Shown: positions 1-7,228 of the stretch, piece by piece
How positions within the stretch are numbered: the stretch's first letter is position 1
Layout: each line of letters begins with the position of its first letter
DNA from: VRUE01 sp035266685
GTDB taxonomy: Bacteria; Actinomycetota; Thermoleophilia; Solirubrobacterales; 70-9
DNA length: 11,320 bases
NCBI GenBank assembly: GCA_035266685.1
Contig: DATFMX010000078.1
Location: 1-11,320 of the forward strand
Direction: 5' to 3'
Notes under the pieces: model-generated
What the model saw: the letters and a program-made list of their open reading frames with translations, nothing else
Database searches by the model: none
Told to the model about the DNA's origin: nothing
Made by a program: the position numbers and the translations under genes

Positions 1-355
1 GCCCCGATGGGGTGCTCGCGTCGATCTGCTCACTGGTCGAGTGCAGCTGCCCGCCTGCTTGCTCGATGGATTCAAGGAAGGCGATGCTTGATGCCAACGA
101 GCGAGTGAAGCGAGCAAAGTTCCAGACGATCACCCCGGCCAACTCCCCGCGCTCAATCCGCTCAATTGCTCCCTGGAGGATCGGACGGCTGTCGTCCGCG
201 CCGGATTGGTCTAGCTCGGATGGCAACATCTCCAGATCGAAGCCGCGAGCTTTCGCCCAATTGCGGATTTCGCGCTCCTGAAGTTGCGGCGAGATCAGAG
301 TCTCGGCGCGATCCCCGACGCGGCTGACGCGGACATAACCGGCGAATGTGCCCAT
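1..355 (-). CDS. Serine recombinase (resolvase/integrase family), N-terminal part, runs off window
   Basis: Reading the minus strand from an ATG at 355 gives 118 codons with no stop before the window edge. The protein opens MGTFAGYVRVSRVGD, the resolvase N-terminal signature. Ser11 sits where the nucleophile that attacks DNA is expected. It continues with SPQLQEREIRNWA (about 22-34), a typical Q-rich stretch after the first strand, and VIVWNFARFTRSLA (about 75-88), matching the conserved D/N-R-x-x-R-S-L catalytic arginine region. The catalytic domain normally spans about 140 residues, so only its end and the DNA-binding part are missing, beyond position 1. An in-frame TAG three codons upstream and AGGGA four bases before the ATG fix the start. 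Hand-counted G+C is about 62%, lower than the neighbours at about 70%, and codon choice is less biased, which fits acquired DNA. Large serine integrase, resolvase or IS607-like transposase cannot be told apart without the C-terminus. Confidence 0.88.
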   Translation of the reverse strand, partial: MGTFAGYVRVSRVGDRAETLISPQLQEREIRNWAKARGFDLEMLPSELDQSGADDSRPILQGAIERIERGELAGVIVWNFARFTRSLASSIAFLESIEQAGGQLHSTSEQIDASTPSG

Positions 356-376
356 TTGTCCCTATTGTAATGCACA

Positions 377-817
377 CTACTCGATATACAGATAGCCGGC
401 GCGAGGGCCGGAGCAGTCTCCCCCGCCCTCACGGCAGTCGACGACATGGACGAAGGCGGTGACATGCCGGCCCGCGTCGGTCAGGTGGACGAGCCCACGC
501 GGCGTCCCGTCCCCGCAGGCGGTCGCCCGGCAGCGCCGGAAATCGACCGGCAATGCCCGCGACCCGCGCTCGAGCATGATCGTCGGCATGTGCCGCCGCA
601 CCAGCCGCCCGACCTGGTCCCCGTAGGTGGCGATCAGCGTCGGCTCGTCCCCGCAGCCGTCGGCCATCGACACCGCGCAGAGCATCCGCGAGGCAAGAGC
701 CCGCGCCAACCCCGTCCCCGGCACCCGCACCCCGACAGCTACCAACCCGATGAGCAGCAGCGCGACGACCGCGATGACGCCGATCCACTCGACAGTGCTC
801 TGCCCCCGCTCTCGCAT
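377..817 (-). CDS. TadE/pilin-like secreted protein with class III signal peptide, probably truncated
   Basis: The 146-residue protein begins MRERGQSTVEWIGVIAVVAL. This is the prepilin-like layout of TadE/Flp-type proteins: a short basic leader, a likely cleavage after Gly5, Glu at position 5 of the mature chain, then one hydrophobic helix (about 11-30). The rest is a predicted extracytoplasmic domain with six cysteines (47, 55, 96, 101, 128, 135), possibly in disulfides. It ends abruptly after GYLYIE. From memory, related thermoleophilic actinobacterial proteins carry on past this point with an aromatic-rich segment, so I suspect the C-terminus is lost; this is recollection, not a search. 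The ATG is preceded by AGGAG at close spacing (three bases). It lies 37 bp after the pntB stop, but no functional link to transhydrogenase is evident. The exact role is unknown; surface assembly or adhesion is a guess. Confidence 0.62.
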   Translation of the reverse strand: MRERGQSTVEWIGVIAVVALLLIGLVAVGVRVPGTGLARALASRMLCAVSMADGCGDEPTLIATYGDQVGRLVRRHMPTIMLERGSRALPVDFRRCRATACGDGTPRGLVHLTDAGRHVTAFVHVVDCREGGGDCSGPRAGYLYIE

Positions 818-854
818 GCACTCCTAAGAGCGCAGAACCGAAATCTCTCCCCCC

Positions 855-2270
855 TTACAACTCGCCGATCTCGGCGGCTATTTCGCCTGCCGCCGCTTTC
901 GCGTCGGCGAAGAGCATCGAGGTGTTGGGTTCGTAGAAGAGGTCGTTGTCGATGCCGGCGAAGCCGGGGCTGAGCGAGCGCTTGATCACGATCACCTGCT
1001 GGGCCTCCGAGACTTCGATGATCGGCATCCCGGCGATCGGGCTGTCGGGGTCGTTCTTCGCCGCCGGGTTGGTGACGTCGTTGGCGCCGACGACAACCGC
1101 CACATCGGTGCGCGGCATCTCCGGGTTGATCTCCTCCATCTCCTTCAGCTGCTCGTAGGGCACATCGGCCTCGGCGAGCAGCACGTTCATGTGGCCGGGC
1201 ATGCGGCCGGCGACCGGATGGATCGCGTAGTTGACGGTGACACCGCGCTTCTCCAGCTCGTCGGCGACCTCCTTGATCGCGTGCTGGGCCTGGGCGACCG
1301 CGAGGCCGTAGCCGGGGACGATCGTGACCGTATCCGCGTAGGCGAGCTTGATCGCCGCGTCCTGGGCGCCGATCGCCGTGTGCGGACGCTCCTCGCCGTC
1401 TCCCCCCCCGCCACCGGCCGGGGCGCCGCCGAAGCCGGCGAAGAGGACGTTGGCCACCGAGCGGTTCATCGCAGTGGCCATCTCCATCGTCAGGATCGTT
1501 CCCGAGGAGCCGACCAGCGTTCCGGCGACGATCAGCGCGACGTTGTCGAGCGCAAAGCCGGCAGCGGCTGCCGAAAGGCCGGTGAAGGCGTTGAGCAGCG
1601 AGATCACGACCGGCATGTCGGCGCCGCCGATCGGCAGCACGACCATGTTGCCGAGGATCGCCGCGGCGATCAGGATCGCGATGAAGAGGCCCTGCGAGGG
1701 GTCGCCGTTGTTGGCCGCGATGTCGACGCAGGCGGCGACGATTCCAAGCAGCAGGACGACGTTGATCACCTGCTGGCCGGGCACCGCCAGCGGCCGGGTG
1801 GGGATCAGGTCCTGGAGCTTGGCGAAGGCGATGTTCGAGCCCCAGAAGGAGATCGAGCCGACCACGCCGGCGAAGAGGACGGGGATCAGCGTGTCGAGCG
1901 GGATGTCCTCGCCGAGCGAGATCCCGTGGCGGATCTCCGACCAGGCGATCAGCGCCACCGCGCCGCCGCCGACCCCGTTGTAGAGGGCGACCATCTGCGG
2001 CATCTCGGTCATCTGCACGCGGACCGAGGCGATCACGCCGATCGCCGCGCCGACCCCGAGGCCGATCGCGATCAGGCCCCAGTTGCCGATCCCGTCGAGC
2101 AGCAGCGTGGTGACGACGGCGATCGCCATGCCGCCGGCGGCGACCAGGTTGCCGCGCTTGGCGGTCGTCGGGTGGGTGCCCTGTTTGATCCCGATGATGA
2201 ACAGCGAGAAGGCGACGATGTAGAGCGCCGTGGCGGCGTCGCCGCCCGGCTTCAGCACTGCCTCGATCAT
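855..2270 (-). CDS. pntB: NAD(P) transhydrogenase subunit beta
   Basis: This 471-residue subunit supplies part of the membrane proton channel (domain II) and the NADP(H)-binding domain III of proton-translocating transhydrogenase, which drives NADH + NADP+ to NAD+ + NADPH using the proton gradient. Residues 1 to about 275 are a chain of hydrophobic helices. A Gly-rich linker (about 280-292) then leads into domain III. That domain shows the dinucleotide motif PGYGLAVAQAQ (319-329), the HPVAGRMPGHMNVLLAEADV block (351-370), VGANDVTNPAA (394-404) and KRSLSPGFAGIDNDLFY (430-446), all hallmarks of PntB. In the conserved MTEMPQMVAL helix the residues after it are YNGVGGG, with Asn98 where the E. 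coli enzyme has its proton-path histidine; Asn is a known natural variant there. Its start codon overlaps the pntAB stop as ATGA, implying translational coupling. The length is normal and the gene looks intact. Confidence 0.97.
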   Translation of the reverse strand: MIEAVLKPGGDAATALYIVAFSLFIIGIKQGTHPTTAKRGNLVAAGGMAIAVVTTLLLDGIGNWGLIAIGLGVGAAIGVIASVRVQMTEMPQMVALYNGVGGGAVALIAWSEIRHGISLGEDIPLDTLIPVLFAGVVGSISFWGSNIAFAKLQDLIPTRPLAVPGQQVINVVLLLGIVAACVDIAANNGDPSQGLFIAILIAAAILGNMVVLPIGGADMPVVISLLNAFTGLSAAAAGFALDNVALIVAGTLVGSSGTILTMEMATAMNRSVANVLFAGFGGAPAGGGGGDGEERPHTAIGAQDAAIKLAYADTVTIVPGYGLAVAQAQHAIKEVADELEKRGVTVNYAIHPVAGRMPGHMNVLLAEADVPYEQLKEMEEINPEMPRTDVAVVVGANDVTNPAAKNDPDSPIAGMPIIEVSEAQQVIVIKRSLSPGFAGIDNDLFYEPNTSMLFADAKAAAGEIAAEIGEL

Positions 2271-2569
2271 TTGCCGTCCCCGTCCTTAGGCTTCGGCTTT
2301 TTCGAGAACATGCCGAGCATCCGGTCGGTGACCATGAAGCCGCCGACGATGTTGATCGCGCCGAAGGCGATCGCGATCGTGCCGATCACGTACTCGAGCG
2401 GGTCGTCGGCGTAGCCGACGACGATCAGCCCGCCGAGCATGACGATGCCGTGGATCGCGTTGGTCTGCGACATCAGCGGCGTGTGCAGGGTGGTCGGCAC
2501 CTTCGAGATCACCTCGAAGCCGACGAAGACGGCGAGCACGAAGATCGTGATCTCGGTGAACAGGCTCAT
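2267..2569 (-). CDS. pntAB: NAD(P) transhydrogenase membrane subunit alpha-2
   Basis: This 100-residue protein is the small membrane subunit found where the alpha chain is split in two. It forms the first helices of the proton channel together with PntB. Three to four hydrophobic helices are visible (about 4-20, 40-53 and 59-80). The conserved segment KVPTTLHTPLMSQTNAIHGI (23-42) is the family signature that lines the channel entry. The tail is short, charged and Lys/Pro-rich (KKPKPKDGDGK). The ATG follows the pntAA stop codon with no gap (TAG-ATG), and the stop overlaps the pntB start by 4 bp. So the three pnt cistrons are tightly packed and almost surely co-translated. GAGAGGG about eleven bases upstream of the ATG may act as the ribosome site inside pntAA. 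Confidence 0.95.
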   Translation of the reverse strand: MSLFTEITIFVLAVFVGFEVISKVPTTLHTPLMSQTNAIHGIVMLGGLIVVGYADDPLEYVIGTIAIAFGAINIVGGFMVTDRMLGMFSKKPKPKDGDGK

Positions 2570-3688
2570 CTACTTGGCCGCCCTCTCGCCGCGGATCTCG
2601 CCGCCGTGGGTGATGCATGCGGCGTCGACGATGTCGTCCTCGAAGTCGACCTTGAGATCGCCCTCCTCGCTGACCAGCAGCCCGAGCAGGTTCTCGAGGT
2701 TCTTGGCGTAGAGCTGCGAGGCCGGGACGGGCATCTCGCTGGCCAGGTTGCGCGGTCCGATCACCTTGACGCCGCCCACCTCGACCGTCTCGCCGGCCTC
2801 GGTCAGCTCGCAGTTGCCGCCGGTCTCGGCGGCGAGGTCGACGATCACCGAGCCCGGTTCCATGCTGCGCACCGCGTCGGCGGTGATCAGCAGCGGCGCC
2901 GGACGGCCGGGGATCGCCGCCGTGGTGACGATCACATCCTGCTTGGCGGCGTTCTCGCCGATCGCCTCGACGACCTTTTCGTTCTCCTCGTCGGTCAGCG
3001 GCCGGGCGTAGCCGCCCTCGCCTTCGGCGTCGGGGATGAAGTCGAGTTCGAGCGGACGGCCGCCGAGCGAGGCGATCTGCTCCCAGGCGGCGCGGCGGAT
3101 GTCGAAGCCGGTGACGATCGCGCCGAGGCGCTTCGCCGTGGCGACCGCCTGTAGGCCGGCGACGCCGGCGCCCAGGACGAGCACCTTGGCCGGCGGCACG
3201 GTGCCGGCGGCGGTGGTCATCATGCCGAAGAAGCGGCCCGACTCGCGCGCCGCGATCAGCATCGCGGCATAGCCGCCGGCGGCGGCCTGCGAGGAGAGCG
3301 CGTCCATCGCCTGCGCCCGCGTCGTCCGCGGGATCGCCTCCATCGCGAAGGAGGTCACGCCGGCGGCGGCGAGCGCCCTGTTGGTCTCGGCGGCGGTCCA
3401 GGGCGAGAGGTGGCCGATCAGCAGCTGGTCGGAGCTGAGCCCGCCGATCTGCTCGGCGCTCGGCGCGAGGACGCGGAGGACGACCTCGGCGCCCCAGGCG
3501 ACCTCGGGGTCGACGAGCTCGGCGCCGGCCTCCTCGTACTGCGAATCGGGGTGGCCGGCCGCGTCGCCCGCGCCGCGCTCGACCAGCACATCGACATGCT
3601 CGTTCTTCTTCAGCGACTTGACGATGTCAGGGACGAGCGCGACCCGGCGCTCCCCATCGACGGTCTCTTTCGGCACTCCGATCTTCAT
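2570..3688 (-). CDS. pntAA: NAD(P) transhydrogenase NAD-binding subunit alpha-1
   Basis: This 372-residue soluble subunit binds NAD(H) (domain I) and passes hydride to NADP bound by PntB at the inner membrane face. It opens MKIGVPKETVDGERRVALVP, the alanine dehydrogenase/PNT N-terminal signature. RTTRAQAMDALSSQAAAGGY (121-140) is the classic transhydrogenase/AlaDH motif. The Rossmann loop GAGVAG (173-178) is followed by an acidic residue in GFDIR (194-198), as expected for NAD rather than NADP. The mobile-loop region IVTTAAIPGRPAPLLIT (253-269) is also present. The length matches the split-alpha form, with no trailing membrane helices, which agrees with the separate pntAB next door. The start ATG is preceded by TAAGGT twelve bases upstream, which could be a -10 element or a distant ribosome site. 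The 28-bp gap behind the LLM gene suggests one transcript. Confidence 0.96.
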   Translation of the reverse strand: MKIGVPKETVDGERRVALVPDIVKSLKKNEHVDVLVERGAGDAAGHPDSQYEEAGAELVDPEVAWGAEVVLRVLAPSAEQIGGLSSDQLLIGHLSPWTAAETNRALAAAGVTSFAMEAIPRTTRAQAMDALSSQAAAGGYAAMLIAARESGRFFGMMTTAAGTVPPAKVLVLGAGVAGLQAVATAKRLGAIVTGFDIRRAAWEQIASLGGRPLELDFIPDAEGEGGYARPLTDEENEKVVEAIGENAAKQDVIVTTAAIPGRPAPLLITADAVRSMEPGSVIVDLAAETGGNCELTEAGETVEVGGVKVIGPRNLASEMPVPASQLYAKNLENLLGLLVSEEGDLKVDFEDDIVDAACITHGGEIRGERAAK

Positions 3689-3700
3689 CTGCGGCGGCGG

Positions 3701-3706
3701 ACCTTA
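3701..3706 (-). promoter_or_regulatory. TAAGGT element before pntAA (candidate -10 or ribosome site)
   Basis: On the minus strand TAAGGT lies 12 bases before the pntAA ATG and is followed by CCGCCGCCGCAG. It fits the actinobacterial TAnnnT -10 pattern, giving an almost leaderless message. The internal AAGG could instead pair weakly with 16S rRNA. No convincing -35 is seen. Almost the same leader stands before the thioesterase gene. Confidence 0.3.
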
Positions 3707-3716
3707 TGACAACCGG

Positions 3717-4778
3717 TCAGGCCGGTGCATTGACGCCCGCCATCGAGGCGAGGCGCTGGATCGTGTGCAGTTGCTGGTCGCGCTCGACGTGGACGGGAGA
3801 GACGATCAGACGGTCGATGCCGGCGCCGCGGAAGCGCTCGACCCGCTCCGCCACCTCGGCCTCGGTGCCGACCAGCGAGGTCGCCTCGACGATCTCGTCG
3901 GGCATCGCCTCGAAGGCCCCGCCTCTGTCGCCGTCCTGGAAGCGGCGCTGCACCTCGTCGGCGACGTCGCCGAAGCCGAAGCGGTGCGCGAGGTCGACGT
4001 AGAAGTTGGTCTTGCGGCTGCCCATGCCGCCGAAGTAGAGGACGAGCCCGGCCTTGACGACGCTCTTCGCCGCCTCCAGGTCGCCGTCGATCGCCACCTG
4101 CAGCGAGGGGCTGACCTCGAGGTCGGAGCGCTGCCGGCCGCCCTTGGCGAAGCCGGCCTCGAGATGCTCGCCCCAGGTCTGCTCGAAGGCGTCGACCGAG
4201 AAGAAGATCGGGATCCAGCCGTCGCAGATCTCCGCCGCCATCTCGACCGATTTGCGCCCGATCGCGCCGACGAAGACGGGGATCCGGTTGCGCTCGGGGT
4301 GGAAGTTGAGCTTCAGCGGCTTGCCCTCGCCGCCGGGCAGCGGCAGCTCGTAGTGCTTGCCCTGGTGGTCGAGCTTGCCCTCGCGGGCGACGATCTCGCG
4401 CACGACTTCGATGTACTCGCGGGTGCGGCCCCACGGCTTCGCGTAGGGGACGCCGTACCAGCCCTCGGAGACCTGCGGGCCGGAGGGGCCGAAGCCGAAG
4501 AGGAAGCGGCCACCGGAGAGCTTGTCGATCGTCGCCCCGGCCATCGCCGCCGCGGCGGGCGGGCGCGCCGGCACCTGCATGATCGCCGCGCCGAGCTTGA
4601 TCGTCTTCGTCTGCGGCGCCAGCCAGGCGAGCACGCTGACCACGTCGGAGCCGTAGGACTCGGCCGCCCAGACCGACTCGAAGCCGGCGGCCTCGGCCGC
4701 CTGCACGACCTCGACGGCGTCCTCGCCCGCGGGGCCGATGCCCCAGTAACCGAGGTTGAGTCCGAGCTTCAGAGCCAT
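3717..4778 (-). CDS. LLM-class F420-dependent oxidoreductase (Rv3520c-like)
   Basis: This 353-residue protein is a luciferase-like monooxygenase (LLM) family TIM barrel. The start MALKLGLNLGYWG, the SVWAAESYGSDVVSVLAW stretch (35-52), DKLSGGRFLFGFGPSGPQV (85-103), EGWYGVPYAKP (105-115), EICDGWIPIFFS (183-194) and YFGGMGSRKTNFY (248-260) closely track mycobacterial Rv3520c-type proteins, as I remember that family. These are annotated as F420-dependent. They use reduced deazaflavin F420H2, or possibly FMN, to act on an unknown substrate in the cytoplasm. Substrate and cofactor are inferred from family only. The gene is complete and leads the pnt operon with a 28-bp gap to pntAA. It starts 29 bp from the divergent P-type ATPase gene. 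The only ribosome-site-like sequence is AGGG inside TAGGGT, whose last base is ten before the ATG. Confidence 0.88.
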   Translation of the reverse strand: MALKLGLNLGYWGIGPAGEDAVEVVQAAEAAGFESVWAAESYGSDVVSVLAWLAPQTKTIKLGAAIMQVPARPPAAAAMAGATIDKLSGGRFLFGFGPSGPQVSEGWYGVPYAKPWGRTREYIEVVREIVAREGKLDHQGKHYELPLPGGEGKPLKLNFHPERNRIPVFVGAIGRKSVEMAAEICDGWIPIFFSVDAFEQTWGEHLEAGFAKGGRQRSDLEVSPSLQVAIDGDLEAAKSVVKAGLVLYFGGMGSRKTNFYVDLAHRFGFGDVADEVQRRFQDGDRGGAFEAMPDEIVEATSLVGTEAEVAERVERFRGAGIDRLIVSPVHVERDQQLHTIQRLASMAGVNAPA

Positions 4779-4807
4779 CCGTCCGGAACCCTATTGAATG
4801 TGGGCCG
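4779..4807. promoter_or_regulatory. 29-bp divergent intergenic region between LLM gene and ctpE-like gene
   Basis: Only 29 bp separate the two oppositely oriented start codons, so any promoters must overlap or lie within the genes. On the minus strand TAGGGT (4788-4793) stands 9 bases before the LLM ATG, matching a TAnnnT -10 for a near-leaderless message. On the plus strand TATTGAAT (4792-4799) is the best AT-rich -10 candidate, and GTGGG (4800-4804) a weak ribosome site for the ATPase. Such tight packing would make the two genes compete for polymerase or share control. Confidence 0.35.
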
Positions 4808-7228
4808 ATGGCCGCCACCGCCGCCGAAACCCCGGACGCCGCCGAGCGCGGCCTGAGCAGCGCCGAGGCGGCGAAGCGGCTGCGCGAGCTCGGCCCGCCG
4901 CCGGACGACTCCTCGCGCTCGGTCTCCAGCATCGTCGCCGGCAACGTCTTCACCCTCTTCAACCTGATCATCGGGATCTTCTTCGTGCTGATCCTCTCGC
5001 TGGGCCTGATCGCCGACGCGGCCTTCGGCCTGATCGCGATCGTCAACTCCTACATCGGCATCCGTCAGGAGCTGAAGGCGAAGCGGACGCTCGACGAGCT
5101 GGCGGTGCTGATCGCCCCGCGCGCCAAGACGATCCGCGACGGGACCGTGGTCAGCCTGCTCGCCGAGCAGATCGTGCCCGGCGATGTGGTCGCGATCGAG
5201 CCCGGCGACCAGCTCGTCGCCGACGGCGAATCGATCGCCAGCCGCGGGATGACGCTCGACGAGTCGATGCTGACCGGCGAGGCCGACGGCGTGGCCAAGG
5301 CGGCCGGCGACCGCGTCCTATCCGGCTCCTTCTGCATCTCCGGCTCCGGCCATTACCGGGTCGACGCCGTGCGCGAGGACAGCTACGCCGGCAGGCTGGC
5401 CGGCGAGGCGCGCGCCTTCCGCCACCCGCCCTCGCCGCTGCAGGGCGAGGTCAACCGGGTGATCGTCGCCTGCACCTGGGCGATGCTGCCGCTGGCCGTC
5501 CTGCTGCTGCTCACCTTCCAGCTGCGCGGCACCGACCTGGTCGAGGCGGCGCAGACGGCGACCGCCGGCCTGGTGACGCTGATCCCCGAGGGGATGGTGC
5601 TCCTGATGAGCGTCACCTTCGCCGTCGCCGCGGTGCGGCTGGCGCGCCGCGACACGCTGGTGCAGCAGATGAGCGCCAGCGAGAGCCTCGCCGCGGTCGA
5701 CACGATCTGCGTCGACAAGACGGGGACGCTGACCGACGGGAAGCTGCGGCTGCTCGGGATCGAGATCGCCGAGGGCGGCGACGCGGATCAGGCGCAGGCG
5801 GCGCTCGGCCGCTTCGCCGCCAGCGCCGGCGAGCGCAACCGCACCCTGGAGACGGTCGCCGAGGCCTTCCCGGCGCAGCCGCAACGGGTCGGCGGCGAAG
5901 TCCCCTTCTCCTCGAAGTGGAAGTGGAGCGGCCTGCGGATCGGCGGCGTCAGCTACGTGCTCGGGGCGCCCGACGTCCTCGGCGCGAGCGGCGCGCTGCG
6001 ACTGCCGGCGGGGCTGGCGCGCAAGCTGGACGAGGAGACGGCCGCGGGGCGGCGGGTCGTCGCCTTCGCGAGCTCGCCCGAGCCGCTGCCCGACGACCCG
6101 GCGCACACCCCTCCCCCGCCGCTGGCCGCGATCGCCCTGGTCGTGCTGGAGGAGACGCTGCGCGCCGACGCCGCCGAGACGCTCGCCGTGATGCGCGATG
6201 CCGACGTCGACCTGAAGCTGATCTCCGGCGACGCGCGGGCGACGGTGACGGCGGTGGCATACGCGGTCGGGGTGCCCCACGACGCCGGCGTGATCGACGG
6301 GTCCGAGCTGCCCGAGGACCCGGAGCAGCTCGCCGTCGTCGCGCAGCGCAACACGATCTTCTGCCGGATCGCGCCCGAGCAGAAGCGGGCGCTGGTCGAG
6401 GCGCTGCGCGCCTCCGGCCGCTACACGGCGATGATCGGCGACGGGGTCAATGATGTGCCGGCGCTGAAGCAGGCGCGGCTCGCCGTTGCGATGGGCTCGG
6501 GCGCCCAGGTGACCAAGGGGATCGCCGACGTCGTCCTGCTCAAGGACCAGTTCGCCCGCCTGCCCGAGGCGGTCGGCGAGGGGCGGCGGATCGCCCGCAA
6601 CGTCCACCGGCTCGGCCGCCTCTACCTGACCAAGTCGGTCTACGCGGCGGCGCTGATCCTGCTCGTCGCCGTGCCCGGCTGGGCCTTCCCCTTCCTCCCC
6701 CGCCACCTGACGCTCGCCGCATTCCTGACGATCGGCGTGCCCTCCTTCGTGCTCGCCCTGGCGCCCTCCGACGGACCGCTCTACCGCGGCCGTCTGCTGC
6801 GCGCGCTGGCGGCCTTCGCCGTGCCGGCCGGGCTGGCGACGGCGCTCGGCTCGATCCTCTGCTTCTTCCTCGTCGACACGGTCTTCGGCGGCTCGCTGGA
6901 GGATGGGCGGACCGCGGCGACGACGACGCTGATCGTGCTCGGCCTCGCCTTCGTGCTGCTGCTCGAGCGCGGCCCCGGCCGCGAGCACATCGCGATCCAG
7001 AGCTACATGCTGGCGATGGTCGCCGGCCTCGGCGCGCTCTTCGCCCTGATCCTCGCCGCCACCCCGGTGCGCGACTTCTTCGAAATGTCCCTGCTGACGT
7101 CGAGCCAGTGGTTCCTGGCGCTGCTCTGCGCCGCGGTCGGCCTGACGATCGCCAGCGTGCTCTGGCGGCTGCCCTATATAGAAGGACTGGAAGCGGTCAG
7201 CCCTGCGGAGGAAGCACGAACTGACTGA
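4808..7228 (+). CDS. ctpE: Cation-transporting P-type ATPase, CtpE-like (probable Ca2+ transporter)
   Basis: This 806-residue membrane pump is complete. Motifs in order: helices M1-M2 (about 45-85) with SYIGIRQELKAKRTLDELAV (81-100); actuator loop LTGEAD (155-160); M4 ion-site motif LIPEGMVLL (258-266); phosphorylation site DKTGTLTDG with Asp303; nucleotide-domain KWSGLRIGG region (372-380); LISGDARATV (471-480); hinge MIGDGVNDVPALKQA (542-556); and six C-terminal helices (about 610-790). There is no N-terminal heavy-metal domain or CPC motif, so it is not a Cu/Zn P1B pump. The overall pattern, including the short N-terminus beginning with LSSAEAAKRLRELG (16-29), resembles mycobacterial CtpE, described as a Ca2+ transporter. 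The ion assignment comes from family only. Its last 32 bp overlap the 3' end of the convergent thioesterase gene, so antisense interference is possible. Confidence 0.92.
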   Translation: MAATAAETPDAAERGLSSAEAAKRLRELGPPPDDSSRSVSSIVAGNVFTLFNLIIGIFFVLILSLGLIADAAFGLIAIVNSYIGIRQELKAKRTLDELAVLIAPRAKTIRDGTVVSLLAEQIVPGDVVAIEPGDQLVADGESIASRGMTLDESMLTGEADGVAKAAGDRVLSGSFCISGSGHYRVDAVREDSYAGRLAGEARAFRHPPSPLQGEVNRVIVACTWAMLPLAVLLLLTFQLRGTDLVEAAQTATAGLVTLIPEGMVLLMSVTFAVAAVRLARRDTLVQQMSASESLAAVDTICVDKTGTLTDGKLRLLGIEIAEGGDADQAQAALGRFAASAGERNRTLETVAEAFPAQPQRVGGEVPFSSKWKWSGLRIGGVSYVLGAPDVLGASGALRLPAGLARKLDEETAAGRRVVAFASSPEPLPDDPAHTPPPPLAAIALVVLEETLRADAAETLAVMRDADVDLKLISGDARATVTAVAYAVGVPHDAGVIDGSELPEDPEQLAVVAQRNTIFCRIAPEQKRALVEALRASGRYTAMIGDGVNDVPALKQARLAVAMGSGAQVTKGIADVVLLKDQFARLPEAVGEGRRIARNVHRLGRLYLTKSVYAAALILLVAVPGWAFPFLPRHLTLAAFLTIGVPSFVLALAPSDGPLYRGRLLRALAAFAVPAGLATALGSILCFFLVDTVFGGSLEDGRTAATTTLIVLGLAFVLLLERGPGREHIAIQSYMLAMVAGLGALFALILAATPVRDFFEMSLLTSSQWFLALLCAAVGLTIASVLWRLPYIEGLEAVSPAEEARTD

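Noticed and set aside
280..320. Possible programmed or alternative start for the recombinase
   Set aside because: The ATG at 355 has an adjacent AGGGA, an in-frame stop just upstream, and gives the complete family N-terminus; no other start is needed.
162..377. 71-codon minus-strand frame overlapping the recombinase start
   Set aside because: Arg/Pro-rich and out of frame with the recombinase, whose signature motifs are plain.
1191..2414. 407-codon plus-strand frame opposite pntB/pntAB
   Set aside because: His/Asp/Arg-rich antisense shadow of clearly recognised transhydrogenase genes.
3381..4856. 491-codon plus-strand frame spanning pntAA and the LLM gene
   Set aside because: Crosses two well-supported genes on the other strand and shows only low-complexity Arg/Leu/Asp composition.
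4798..6453. Long open frame (551 codons) on the plus strand overlapping the P-type ATPase gene
   Set aside because: It is extremely Arg/Ala/Gly-rich with no motifs and lies out of frame with a gene showing every P-type ATPase motif; a shadow of high G+C coding DNA.
5318..6988. Long minus-strand open frame (556 codons) opposite the P-type ATPase gene
   Set aside because: Composition is Arg/Gln/Gly/Asp-rich, typical of antisense frames in G+C-rich genes; no domain or ribosome site.
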